Assembly (NCBI RefSeq): GCF_013408525.1
Contig: NZ_JACBZM010000001.1
Span: 3,906,001 to 3,970,000 of the forward strand
Reading direction: 5' to 3'
From: Nocardioides aromaticivorans
GTDB taxonomy: Bacteria; Actinomycetota; Actinomycetes; Propionibacteriales; Nocardioidaceae
Length of the DNA: 64,000 nt
The first letter of the stretch is position 1; every line of letters starts with the position of its first letter. A model generated the notes under the pieces. It was not told where the DNA came from, made no database searches, and saw nothing but the letters and a program-made list of their open reading frames with translations. A program made the translations under genes and the position numbers. Below are positions 32,126 to 40,237 of this stretch, in pieces.

Positions 32126-33289
32126 ATGACGATCACCGACACCACCCAGACGGCCGGACAGCCCACCAGCAGCACGGCCACCACCGCGACCCCGCTCGAG
32201 CGCGCCCGCGAGATCGGGCCCCGCATCGCCGCCCACGCCGCCCGCCACGACGCCGAGGGCAGCTTCGTGTCCGAGGCGTACGACGAGCTGCGCGCCGCCG
32301 GCCTGCTCCAAGCCGCCGTCCCCGTCGAGCTCGGCGGCGACGGCGCCACGGTCCGCGAGCTGACTGCGCTCCAGCGCGAGCTCGGCCACCACTGCGGCTC
32401 GACCGCCCTGGCCAGCGCCATGCACCAGCACGTCGTGGCGTTCACGGCGTGGCGCTACCGCCGCGGCCTGCCGGGCGCCGAGGCGACGCTGCGCCGCGTG
32501 GCGGAGGAGCAGATCCTCCTGGTCTCCACCGGCGGCGGCGACTACACGCACCCGCACGGCGATGCCGTGAAGGTCGACGGCGGCTACCGCGTCACCGGCC
32601 GCAAGCGCTTCGCCAGCCAGTCCGAGCAGGGTGCGGTGATGTCGACGATGTTCTGCTTCGACGACCCCGAGCAGGGGCGCCGCGTGCTCAACATGGCCGT
32701 CCCGTTCGCGTCCGAGGGCGTCACCGTCGCCGACAACTGGGACACCCTCGGCATGCGCGGCACCGCCAGCAACGACATCGACCTCGTCGACGTGTTCGTG
32801 CCGGAGGAGAAGGTCCTGGCCAACCGGCCGTGGGGCGTCCTCGACCCGCCGCTGCAGGTCATCTCGAGCATCGCATTCCCCATCGTGACCGGCGCCTACC
32901 TCGGCGTCGCCGAGGCCGCGTACGACGCCGCGGTGGCCGCTGCCTCGCGCCGCGCCTCGGACCCCAGCGCGCAGCGCCAGGTCGGCGTGATGCGCTCGCG
33001 GCTCCAGGTCGCCGGCTGGGCCCTCGACGGTGCGCTCGCACTCGTCGGCGACGACCCGACGCCGTCGTACGACACCGTGCTCGCCGTGATGGCCGCCAAG
33101 GCCGAGGTCGCCCGAGCGGGGCTCGAGGTCTGCGACCTCGCCATGGAGGTCGCCGGCGGCCCCGCCTTCTTCAAGGGCTCGGTCATCGAGCGGGCCTACC
33201 GCGACATCCGCGCGGTGAAGTTCCACCCGTTCACCCCGGAGGACACCCTCCTCGCGCTCGGCCGCGACGCCCTCGGCGCGGAGGCCTGA
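32126..33289 (+). CDS. Acyl-CoA dehydrogenase family protein
   Basis: 387 residues. N-terminal helical domain, middle beta domain with YRVTGRKRFASQSEQGAVMSTMFCF and DNWDTLGMRGTASNDIDLVDVFVP, and the C-terminal four-helix domain containing AMEVAGGPAFFKGSVIERAYRDIRAVKFHP. Length and the ending match the acyl-CoA dehydrogenase type-2/flavin-dependent family (also DszC or HsaA-like oxygenases). An active-site Glu cannot be placed with confidence, so oxygenase and dehydrogenase roles both stay open. Followed by a 190-bp repeat region with no gene. Confidence 0.85.
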   Translation: MTITDTTQTAGQPTSSTATTATPLERAREIGPRIAAHAARHDAEGSFVSEAYDELRAAGLLQAAVPVELGGDGATVRELTALQRELGHHCGSTALASAMHQHVVAFTAWRYRRGLPGAEATLRRVAEEQILLVSTGGGDYTHPHGDAVKVDGGYRVTGRKRFASQSEQGAVMSTMFCFDDPEQGRRVLNMAVPFASEGVTVADNWDTLGMRGTASNDIDLVDVFVPEEKVLANRPWGVLDPPLQVISSIAFPIVTGAYLGVAEAAYDAAVAAASRRASDPSAQRQVGVMRSRLQVAGWALDGALALVGDDPTPSYDTVLAVMAAKAEVARAGLEVCDLAMEVAGGPAFFKGSVIERAYRDIRAVKFHPFTPEDTLLALGRDALGAEA

Positions 33290-33373
33290 GCACCCGGAGC
33301 ACCGGGAGTACCGAGAGCACCGGGAGCACCGGCCGGGCCGCCGCGACGTGGGGTAGCGGCGGCCCGGCCCGCC

Positions 33374-33478
33374 CGCCGACTTGGCGCTTCCGTCCGCCGA
33401 GTTGGCGGTTTCGCGCGTCGAGTTGGCGGTTTCGCCCGCCGAGTTGGCGGTTCCGCCCGTCGAGTCGGCGGCTCGTGG
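33374..33478. repeat. Five tandem 21-bp repeats at a convergent junction
   Basis: Units begin at 33374, 33395, 33416, 33437 and 33458, exactly 21 bp apart, with consensus CGCCGAGTTGGCGGTTTCGCC and C/T swaps in the second base pair. Just before it, 33297-33345 holds shorter GAGCACCGG-type repeats. The complement core TTTCGCCCGCCGA resembles TTTCTCCGCCGAA of the 22-bp arrays near 24.3 kb. No gene is supported in 33290-33479. Confidence 0.85.
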
Positions 33479-33479
33479 C

Positions 33480-34037
33480 CTAGCGGCCGCCGAGGACCCC
33501 GGCGTCGAACGCCTTGAGCACCGACGCCTTGTCGGCGGCGGTCAGGTCACCGTCGTCGACCGCCTGGTCCAGGCGGTCGGAGAGCTCGGTGCGGTGCTCC
33601 GCCCTGGCGGCCGCGCGCAGGGTCTCCAGCGCGTCGGACACCTTGTCCTCGTCGATGCCGAGCTCCTCGGCCAGCGCGGTCACGAACGCCGCCTCCCGCT
33701 CGGCGCGCTCCTCGTCGGTCGGCGGTGTCGGCTGCTCGCCGTCGGCGGGCCTGCTGTCGGCGTCCGGCCTCAGCTCGTCGCGGACGGCGTCGAGGGCGTC
33801 GGACACCTTGTCCTCGCTGACGCCGAGGGCCTTCGCGAGGGCCGCGGCGTCCACGGGACCGCCGCGTCCGGGGCCACCGGGGCCGCCGGGACCGGGCTCG
33901 CCCGCGGTGGCGCTGGACGAGTCGGAGGTGGTGCCCGTGTCGTCCGCGGCGTGGGCGGACAGGCTGGCGGCGGTCACGCCGCCGGCGACGGCGCCGGCGG
34001 CGAGCAGGGCTGCGGCGCGGGTGCGGTACGTGGTCAT
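33480..34037 (-). CDS. Secreted protein with a duplicated helical module
   Basis: 185 residues. Signal peptide MTTYRTRAAALLAAGAVAGG to about residue 30 (SAHAADD cleavage region), a Gly/Pro-rich linker GEPGPGGPGGPGRGGP, then two related helical units: ALAKALGVSEDKVSDALDAV (near 66) and ALAEELGIDEDKVSDALETL (near 120), followed by DDGDLTAADKASVLKAFDAG. The pattern is seen in several secreted actinobacterial proteins of unknown function. Divergent from the ArsR-type gene. Confidence 0.75.
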   Translation of the reverse strand: MTTYRTRAAALLAAGAVAGGVTAASLSAHAADDTGTTSDSSSATAGEPGPGGPGGPGRGGPVDAAALAKALGVSEDKVSDALDAVRDELRPDADSRPADGEQPTPPTDEERAEREAAFVTALAEELGIDEDKVSDALETLRAAARAEHRTELSDRLDQAVDDGDLTAADKASVLKAFDAGVLGGR

Positions 34038-34163
34038 CTCGGTCTCCTTGTCTCTGTCCCGCCTCGCTGGGGGACCTGCCTCGACGGTGCCGACGGCGGC
34101 TGGGGGAGCGCTGCGCCACGGCTGGGCGGAGCCTGTGAGTGCCCACAGAACGCGTCAGTGTTG

Positions 34164-34190
34164 ACTAACGCGTTAGTGCTGACTAACGTG
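34164..34190. promoter_or_regulatory. ArsR-type operator repeats overlapping the start
   Basis: ACTAACGCGTTAGT (34164-34177) is a 14-bp perfect palindrome followed by a further GACTAACG (34181-34188) half-site that runs into the GTG start of the ArsR-type gene; ACGCGTCAGT at 34150 is another near copy. Three spaced half-sites over the start fit autorepression by the adjacent ArsR-type protein. Confidence 0.6.
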
Positions 34191-34568
34191 TACGAGGTGA
34201 CCGACCCCCTCAGTGCCGCAGCGGAGCCCAACCGGCGCCGCCTCCTGCAGCTGCTGGCGAGCGGTCCGCAGAGCGTCACCGAGCTGGCCGGGCAGTTCCC
34301 GGTGACCCGCTCGGCGATCAGCCAGCACCTGCTCGTCCTCGCCGAGGCCGGGCTGGTCGCCGCCGAGAAGTCCGGCCGGCAGCGCTTCTACCGGGTCGTG
34401 CCCGATGGGCTGCGCCGGCTCCAGGCCGAGATCGACCGGTTCTGGACCGCCGAGCTCGACCTGCTGGTCGCCGACGCCGACGAGCTCCACCGCGCCGGTG
34501 CGCACCCGCCCCCCGGTGACCCCGACAGCCACGACCCCGACAGCCACGACCCCCACAGCCAGGAGTGA
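34188..34568 (+). CDS. ArsR family transcriptional regulator
   Basis: 126 residues. Winged helix over nearly the whole length: DPLSAAAEPNRRRLLQLLAS, then SVTELAGQFPVTRSAISQHLLVLAEAGLV. The C-terminal tail is low complexity (DPDSHDPDSHDPHSQ), caused by a short tandem DNA repeat. GTG 34188 is used because the usual VYEVTDPL start follows; a leaderless transcript is likely as there is no ribosome site. Regulators of this subgroup usually pair with an SRPBCC gene, as here four bases downstream. Confidence 0.82.
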   Translation: MYEVTDPLSAAAEPNRRRLLQLLASGPQSVTELAGQFPVTRSAISQHLLVLAEAGLVAAEKSGRQRFYRVVPDGLRRLQAEIDRFWTAELDLLVADADELHRAGAHPPPGDPDSHDPDSHDPHSQE

Positions 34569-34572
34569 AGCC

Positions 34573-35550
34573 ATGACCTACGCGAAGACCGTGTCCCTGC
34601 CCGTCCCTGCCGACGAGGCCTTCGCCCTCGTCACCCAGCCCGAGCGCCTGCGGCGCTGGATGGCCGTCACCGCACGGCTCGAGCTGCGCGCCGGTGGGGC
34701 CTGGCGCTGGACCGTCACCCCGGGCAATGTCGCCGGCGGCACCGTCCGTGAGGTCGAGCCCGGCCGCCGGGTCGTCCTGGACTGGGGCTGGGACCTGATG
34801 CCGGGTGCTGAGGGCTCGCTCGGGACCGTCACGGTGACCGTCGAGCCCGCCGGTGACGGCTCCACGGTCACGCTCGTGCACGAGGGCCTCGACGTGGAGC
34901 AGGAGGCCAGCCACGCGGAGGGCTGGGACCACTTCCTCGGCCGGCTCGAGGTCGCCGCGGCCGAGGGAGACGCGGGCCCCGACGACTGGGCTGCCGCGCC
35001 CGACCCGATCGACGAGCTGGTCGCCGCCGAGGCGGCCCTCGCCGTGCTCCAGCACGTGCTGCGCCAGGTCGGTCCCGGCGACGGCGACCGGGCGACCCCG
35101 TGCTCGGAGTTCACCGTCGACGAGCTGACCGAGCACCTGCTCGACACCCTCGTCGACCTCGGTGCGATGGCCGAGGCCGAGCTCACCCGGCCCGAGGGCG
35201 CCGACGCGGAGGACCGCGTCGCGGTCCTTGCCGCCGAGGTGGTCGAGGCCTGGCGCCGCCGCGGCCTCGACGGCATGGCGCGCAGCCCGTTCGGGGAGGC
35301 CCCCGCGCCTGTCCTCGCCGGGATCGTGGCCCTCGAGCTGCTGGTCCACGCGTGGGACTTCGCACAGGCGACCGGCGCCGTCATCACGGTCAGCGACGAG
35401 CTCGTCACCTACGTCGCAGGCCTCGCCGAGCGGGTCGTCCCCGGTGCCCGGGGCCGTGCCTTCGCCGAGGAGTCGCCCGCTCCGGTGGACGCCGATGCCC
35501 TCACGCGGCTGGCGGCGTACACGGGTCGTACGCCGCTGGCGCTGGTCTGA
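34573..35550 (+). CDS. SRPBCC domain fused to a mycothiol-dependent isomerase-like (MDMPI) domain
   Basis: 325 residues. N-terminal AHSA1/SRPBCC part (1-140: LPVPADEAFALVTQPERLRRWM, GTVTVTVEPAGDGSTVTLVHEGL) and C-terminal TIGR03086/MDMPI-like bundle (150-325: DRATPCSEFTVDELTEHLLD and ELLVHAWDFAQATG). The helical domain's conserved His-x3-Asp in HAWD is present. Mycothiol is the actinobacterial thiol, and such domains often bind it or act in metal sites; substrate unknown. Co-transcribed with the ArsR-type gene. Confidence 0.85.
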   Translation: MTYAKTVSLPVPADEAFALVTQPERLRRWMAVTARLELRAGGAWRWTVTPGNVAGGTVREVEPGRRVVLDWGWDLMPGAEGSLGTVTVTVEPAGDGSTVTLVHEGLDVEQEASHAEGWDHFLGRLEVAAAEGDAGPDDWAAAPDPIDELVAAEAALAVLQHVLRQVGPGDGDRATPCSEFTVDELTEHLLDTLVDLGAMAEAELTRPEGADAEDRVAVLAAEVVEAWRRRGLDGMARSPFGEAPAPVLAGIVALELLVHAWDFAQATGAVITVSDELVTYVAGLAERVVPGARGRAFAEESPAPVDADALTRLAAYTGRTPLALV

Positions 35551-35556
35551 ATCCCC

Positions 35557-35592
35557 GGGGGTGGTCGCCGCGATGTGCGCGGCGTCACCCCC
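35557..35592 (+). terminator. Terminator hairpin after the ArsR-SRPBCC unit
   Basis: GGGGGTG-GT-CGCCGCG pairs with CGCGGCG-T-CACCCCC around ATGTG; two seven-bp stems with a small internal bulge. It starts 7 bases beyond the stop at 35550. Confidence 0.7.
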
Positions 35593-35755
35593 GCGGGAGG
35601 CCGTGCGCTACTCTGGGTGCACCACCGGACGCCGTCGTACGACGGGCACCCGGTGACGTTCACCCGGTCGGCGCCCTCCCGCAGCAGCGCGAGCCGTCGT
35701 CGACCGACCTTGCGATGAAGACCTCGCGGCGCTGTTCGCGATGGGAAGGACACCT

Positions 35756-37909
35756 GTGGCTCGAGGAGGCCAGCGGGGAGCGACGCAGCAGCGACGCAAC
35801 AACCCGCAGGCGGCGCGGACGCGTCGCAACGAGGAGGGCATCATCCCGCAGCTCGCGCGCGCCGTGCGCGAGGTCGAGGCGGCCGTCGCGCGCCGATCGG
35901 CGATGCCGGAGGTGCGCGCGAAGTTCCAGGTCGTGGCCCTGCTCGCCCGCGAGGAGCGGGCGCGGGTGAAGAACGACCCGGACCTCTCCGACAGCCGCCG
36001 CGGCGAGGAGCTCAAGCGCCTCGACGGCATCGCGACGATCCTCGCCCAGACCGCGGCCCGCGACAGCACGCTCTTCACGCTGCTCGACGAGAACGCCGAG
36101 ATGTCGGAGTCGGCGAAGGCCATGCGCCGCGAGCTGCTCCGCAAGGCCGGTGTCGACGAGCCCGAGCCCGAGCCGGTGCCCGTGACGGTCGACCCCGAGA
36201 CGGCGGCCCTGCTCGAGAAGCGGGTCATCCCGCAGTCGGTGCAGGCGCGCCAGCTCGCCAACCCCTTCCTCGCCCCCGACTTCGAGCACGCACGGGCCAA
36301 GGTCCGCCCGCGCCGGCTGGCCGGCTGGGAGCTGCTGGAGCCGCTCTTCCGGTCCTTCGAGCGCGCGGCGCCCGACGCCCCGGCGTGCATGCCGCTGCCC
36401 GACGCCGACCAGCTCACCAACCTCACCGGGCTGCACGGCCCGGTCGGGCGCGAGCTGATGCACCACCAGGCGCAGCTCATCGGCTCGGCAGCGCTGGGCC
36501 ACCGCACCTACCTGCTCGCCGACGAGCCCGGCCTCGGCAAGACCGCCCAGGCGCTGCTGGCCGCCGAGGCGGCGGGCGCGTTCCCGCTGCTCGCCGTCGT
36601 CCCCAACGTCGTCAAGACCAACTGGGCGCGCGAGGTCGAGATCTGGACGCCGCACCGCAAGGCGACGGTGCTCCACGGCGACGGTGACGACGCGGACGGC
36701 TTCGCCGACGTGTTCGTCGTCAACTACGAGATCCTCGACCGCCACGTCGGCTGGCTCGGCACCCACGGCTTCCGCGGGATGATCGTCGACGAGGCGCACT
36801 ACATCAAGAACAAGACCTCCCAGCGCTCGCAGAACGTCCTGGAGATCTCCAACCGGATCCGCGCCCGCGTCGCCCGGCCGCTGATGATGGCGCTGACCGG
36901 CACCCCGCTGATCAACGACATCGAGGACTTCCGCGCGATCTGGCAGTTCCTCGGCTGGATCGACGACGTCGTCCCGCAGGGCAGCCTGATGGAGGCGCTG
37001 GAGGAGACCGGGCTGACCCCGGCCGACCCGGCCTTCTACCCCGCGGCCCGACGCGCCGTCATCGACGAGGGCATCGTGCGCCGCCGCAAGATCGACGTCG
37101 CCGCCGACATCCCCGCCCGCCGCGTCGCCGACATGCCCGTCGAGCTGGAGGGCGAGGCCGGCCGCTCGATCCGCAAGGCCGAGCAGGAGCTCGCCCGCCG
37201 CATGGTCGAGAGGTACGACGCCGCACTGTCCACGCGTCGAGCCGGAGCCGTCGTCGAGGGCATCGACCGCCACCTGGTCCGCCAGGTCGCGGGCTGGGAG
37301 CGCGAGGACAACTCGACCAAGACCGGCGAGAACGTCTTCATGATGATGCGCCGGATCGGTCAGGCGAAGGCCGGTCTCGCGGCCGACTACACCGCCCAGC
37401 TGGCCCGCAACGTCGGCAAGGTCGTCTTCTTCGCCAAGCACATCGACGTGATGGACCAGGCGGAGAGGACCTTCACCGAGCGCGGCATCAAGTTCACCTC
37501 GATCCGCGGCGACCAGTCCTCGACCGCGCGCCAGAAGGCGATCGACGCGTTCGTGAACGACCCGGAGGTGCAGATCGCGGTCTGCTCGCTGACCGCCGCC
37601 GGCGTCGGCCTCAACCTGCAGGTCGCCTCCAACCTGGTGCTCGCGGAGCTGTCGTGGACCGACGCCGAGCAGACCCAGGCCATCGACCGGGTCCACCGCA
37701 TCGGCCAGGCCGAGCCGGTCACCGCCTGGCGCGTGATCGCGACCCAGACCCTCGACACCCGCATCGCCGAGCTCATCGACAAGAAGGCCGGGCTCGCCGC
37801 CCGCGCCCTCGACGGTGCCGGCGAGGAGGTCGAGGGCGGTGCGATCGACCTGCAGACCGAGGCGCTGGCGGCGCTGCTGACCGCGGCGCTGGAGGCGCGC
37901 GGGGACTGA
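35756..37909 (+). CDS. SNF2-family DEAD/DEAH helicase-like ATPase
   Basis: 717 residues. An N-terminal basic and helical region (1-200, RNEEGIIPQLARAVREVEAAV) precedes the SNF2 motor: Walker A LADEPGLGKTAQ, Walker B IVDEAHYIKN, motif III LTGTPLIND, and helicase C motifs GVGLNLQVASNLVLAE and QAIDRVHRIGQ. Likely moves on duplex DNA in repair or chromatin-like remodelling. No restriction or defence gene is adjacent. GTG 35756 is chosen because GGAAGGA sits six bases upstream; ATG 35741 has no site. The leader 35593-35755 has TACTCT (35609) as a possible -10 and about 130 untranslated bases. Confidence 0.88.
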   Translation: MARGGQRGATQQRRNNPQAARTRRNEEGIIPQLARAVREVEAAVARRSAMPEVRAKFQVVALLAREERARVKNDPDLSDSRRGEELKRLDGIATILAQTAARDSTLFTLLDENAEMSESAKAMRRELLRKAGVDEPEPEPVPVTVDPETAALLEKRVIPQSVQARQLANPFLAPDFEHARAKVRPRRLAGWELLEPLFRSFERAAPDAPACMPLPDADQLTNLTGLHGPVGRELMHHQAQLIGSAALGHRTYLLADEPGLGKTAQALLAAEAAGAFPLLAVVPNVVKTNWAREVEIWTPHRKATVLHGDGDDADGFADVFVVNYEILDRHVGWLGTHGFRGMIVDEAHYIKNKTSQRSQNVLEISNRIRARVARPLMMALTGTPLINDIEDFRAIWQFLGWIDDVVPQGSLMEALEETGLTPADPAFYPAARRAVIDEGIVRRRKIDVAADIPARRVADMPVELEGEAGRSIRKAEQELARRMVERYDAALSTRRAGAVVEGIDRHLVRQVAGWEREDNSTKTGENVFMMMRRIGQAKAGLAADYTAQLARNVGKVVFFAKHIDVMDQAERTFTERGIKFTSIRGDQSSTARQKAIDAFVNDPEVQIAVCSLTAAGVGLNLQVASNLVLAELSWTDAEQTQAIDRVHRIGQAEPVTAWRVIATQTLDTRIAELIDKKAGLAARALDGAGEEVEGGAIDLQTEALAALLTAALEARGD

Positions 37910-37921
37910 CGGTCCGGGCGA

Positions 37922-37948
37922 TGTCACACTTCCCGCCGCTGTCCCGTC
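37922..37948 (+). promoter_or_regulatory. ECF41-type promoter (TGTCACA-N16-CGTC)
   Basis: TGTCACA at 37922-37928, a 16-base spacer, then CGTC at 37945-37948. This equals the published ECF41 sigma factor promoter motif. The ATG of the NmrA-like gene follows nine bases later and the ECF41 sigma gene itself is the second gene, so the operon should be autoregulated with a very short or absent leader. Confidence 0.85.
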
Positions 37949-37956
37949 CACCTGTC

Positions 37957-38700
37957 ATGAGCACACGCATCGCAGTGGCAGGTGGGACGGGACTGGTCGG
38001 CCGGCTGGTCGTCGACGAGGTACGACGGGCCGGCGCGACCCCGGTCGTCGTCGCCCGGTCCGCGGGCGTCGACCTGACGACGGGCGCCGGCCTCGACGAG
38101 GCCCTGGCGGGCGTCGACGCGGTCGTCGACGCCAGCAACGTCGAGACCATGAGCGGCAAGGTGTCGGTCGCCTTCTTCGAGGCCGCGACCCGGCACCTGG
38201 TGCAGGCCGGGGAGCGGGCGGGGGTGCGCCACCACGTCGCGCTCTCGATCGTCGGCTGCGACGTCGTCGACCTGCCCTACTACCTCGGCAAGAGACGCCA
38301 GGAGGAGCTGGTCACGGCCGGCCCGGTGCCGTGGACGATCGTGCGCGCGACGCAGTTCCACGAGTTCGCCGGCCAGCTCGTCGACCGCAGTCCCGGCCCG
38401 TTCGCGCTGGCCCCGCGGATGCTGAGCCAGCCGGTCGCGGCCGCGGAGGTGGCCGCCCTGCTGGTCGCGGCCGCCCTCGGTGAGCCGCAGCACGCCACGC
38501 GCGAGCTCGGCGGCCCGCGGCCGGAGCGGATGGACCGGCTGGTGCGCGCGGAGCTGCGCCGGCGCGGGGAGCGGCGCGTCGTCGTACCGCTCCCGATGGC
38601 GGGGGCTGTCGGCCGCCAGGTCAAGGGCGGCGGACTGCTGCCGGGGCCGGGCGCGACGCTCGGCCGGCAGACCTTCGAGGAGTGGGCGACGGGTGCCTGA
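37957..38700 (+). CDS. NmrA-like NAD(P)-binding epimerase/dehydratase family protein
   Basis: 247 residues. Rossmann start TRIAVAGGTGLVGRLVVDEVR (GGTGLVG near 9-15); atypical SDR with VDAVVDASNVETM and TIVRATQFHEF motifs. ECF41 sigma factors characteristically sit beside a carboxymuconolactone decarboxylase, oxidoreductase or epimerase (COE) gene, and this is the partner here. It is expressed from the ECF41-type promoter and overlaps the sigma gene by eight bases. Substrate unknown. Confidence 0.88.
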   Translation: MSTRIAVAGGTGLVGRLVVDEVRRAGATPVVVARSAGVDLTTGAGLDEALAGVDAVVDASNVETMSGKVSVAFFEAATRHLVQAGERAGVRHHVALSIVGCDVVDLPYYLGKRRQEELVTAGPVPWTIVRATQFHEFAGQLVDRSPGPFALAPRMLSQPVAAAEVAALLVAAALGEPQHATRELGGPRPERMDRLVRAELRRRGERRVVVPLPMAGAVGRQVKGGGLLPGPGATLGRQTFEEWATGA

Positions 38701-39586
38701 GCGCAGCGACGAGCTCGCCACCGAATACGACGCCCTGCGGCCCCGCATGGTGCGCGTCGCCTACGCGATCCTCGGCTCGCGCGCCGAGGCGGAGGACGTC
38801 GTCGCCGACTGCTGGACCCGGCTCGTCGACGCCGACGCCCGTGAGCCGGTCCGCGACGTCACGGCATGGCTGACGGTCGCGGTCGCGCGGGCCGCCACCG
38901 ACGTGCTCCGCTCCGCGCGGGTGCGGCGGGAGGCCTACGTGGGTCCGTGGCTCCCGGAGCCCTTCGTGGTCACGGCTGCCGAGACCGCCGACCCGGTCGA
39001 CCGGGTCACCCTCGACGAGACCGTCGGGTACGCGCTGCTGGTCGTCCTGGAGGCGCTCTCGCCGGCGGAGCGGACCACGTTCGTGCTGCACGACGTCTTC
39101 GGCATGGGCTTCCCCGAGATCGCCACGGTGGTCGGCCGGACGCCGGCGGCCGTGCGCCAGCTCGCGTCCCGGGCGCGCGCCCACCTCGCCGCGCAGCGAC
39201 CGCGCTTCGAGGTGGACCGGACGGCCCACGAGGAGGTCCTCGGACGCTTCCTCGCGGCGGCGGCCGGTGGCGACCTCCAGGCGCTCGTGGCGACCCTCGA
39301 CCCCGACGTCGTCGTCACCTCGGACGGTGGCGGCGTCGTCAGCGCGGCCCGTCGTCCGGTGCTCGGCGCCGACCGTGCGGCGCGCTACGTCCTCGGCATC
39401 GTCGCGAAGTACGTCGACCAGCAGGCCGAGGTCGACCTGCTCCTCGCCAACGGGCTGCCCGCCATCGGGATCCGCCAGGGCGGCGTGCTCACCTCGCTGG
39501 TGGTGCTGACCGCCCGGGCCGGGCGGGTGGCGCGGGTCGACATCGTGCGCGCGCCGGCCAAGCTCGCGGCCGCCGACCGGCGATGA
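38693..39586 (+). CDS. ECF41 (SigJ-like) sigma factor with fused SnoaL-like regulatory domain
   Basis: 297 residues. Sigma region 2 (10-75), region 4 (115-165, FGMGFPEIATVVGRTPAAVRQLASRAR), then a C-terminal NTF2-like extension. ECF41 marks are visible: WLPEP in the linker (86-90) and DGGG (211-214), though the following residue is Val, not the usual Lys; also NGLPAIGI. In this family the extension replaces an anti-sigma factor and tunes activity. GTG 38693 overlaps the NmrA-like stop by eight bases. No anti-sigma gene is present, as expected. Confidence 0.93.
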   Translation: MPERSDELATEYDALRPRMVRVAYAILGSRAEAEDVVADCWTRLVDADAREPVRDVTAWLTVAVARAATDVLRSARVRREAYVGPWLPEPFVVTAAETADPVDRVTLDETVGYALLVVLEALSPAERTTFVLHDVFGMGFPEIATVVGRTPAAVRQLASRARAHLAAQRPRFEVDRTAHEEVLGRFLAAAAGGDLQALVATLDPDVVVTSDGGGVVSAARRPVLGADRAARYVLGIVAKYVDQQAEVDLLLANGLPAIGIRQGGVLTSLVVLTARAGRVARVDIVRAPAKLAAADRR

Positions 39587-39589
39587 GCC

Positions 39590-40237
39590 TCAGCCGGTGG
39601 TCGCCGGCTGGGTCGTGAGCTGCCGGTCGGCGTACCGGAAGCCGGCGATGAGCACGCTGAACAGCACGGTGATGCCGAGGCAGACGACGGCGACGTGCGC
39701 CCAGCCCTCGGCGCGGAAGTCGAGGAACGGGTAGGGGACCCACCGGGTCGCGCCGGCGACGGCGAGGGTGACGGCCAGCCAGGCGATCGGCCACGCGAAG
39801 GCCACGGCGACCGCCCGGCCGTCGACGCGCGGGCGCGGGCCGAACGCGAACCAGCCCACGACGGCCAGCACCGGGACGACCATGTGCAACAGCTTGTCGG
39901 CGGCCCAGTCGGCGCCGGTGAGGTCGAGCAGCGGGCGGAGCAGGAAGAAGTGCACCAGCCCGGTGACCGTGATGCCGACGGTGGCGGCGAGGCGCAGCGC
40001 CCGGAAGGCGGCGCCGTCGCGGTCGGGGGAGAGCGCGAGCAGGGTGGTGGCGACCGCGACCAGGATGTTGCTCTGGATCGTGAAGTAGGCGATGAAGCGG
40101 GCCAGCCGGAGGCCGAGGCCCGGGGGCTCGACCTCGTCGAGCACCCGCCCGCCCTGCACGACGAGGACCAGCTGGAGGACCACGGCCGCCACGGTGACCG
40201 CGGCCGTGAGCACGTGCCAGCCGCGCGCGCCGCGCAT
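39590..40237 (-). CDS. Pr6Pr family membrane protein
   Basis: 215 residues with six hydrophobic helices and the motifs FIAYFTIQSNILVAV and LLHMVVPVLAVVGW that define the Pr6Pr/FAR-17a-like family. Function is unknown. It ends three bases before the sigma gene end (convergent) and begins at the stop of the TetR-type gene, sharing one base, so the two form a unit. Confidence 0.85.
   Translation of the reverse strand: MRGARGWHVLTAAVTVAAVVLQLVLVVQGGRVLDEVEPPGLGLRLARFIAYFTIQSNILVAVATTLLALSPDRDGAAFRALRLAATVGITVTGLVHFFLLRPLLDLTGADWAADKLLHMVVPVLAVVGWFAFGPRPRVDGRAVAVAFAWPIAWLAVTLAVAGATRWVPYPFLDFRAEGWAHVAVVCLGITVLFSVLIAGFRYADRQLTTQPATTG

Noticed and set aside
33290..33483. C-terminal or separate protein coded by the WRFRPPS-type repeat frame
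   Set aside because: The frame is open only because 21 is a multiple of three; the peptide is repetitive and has no start signal, and both neighbours end normally.
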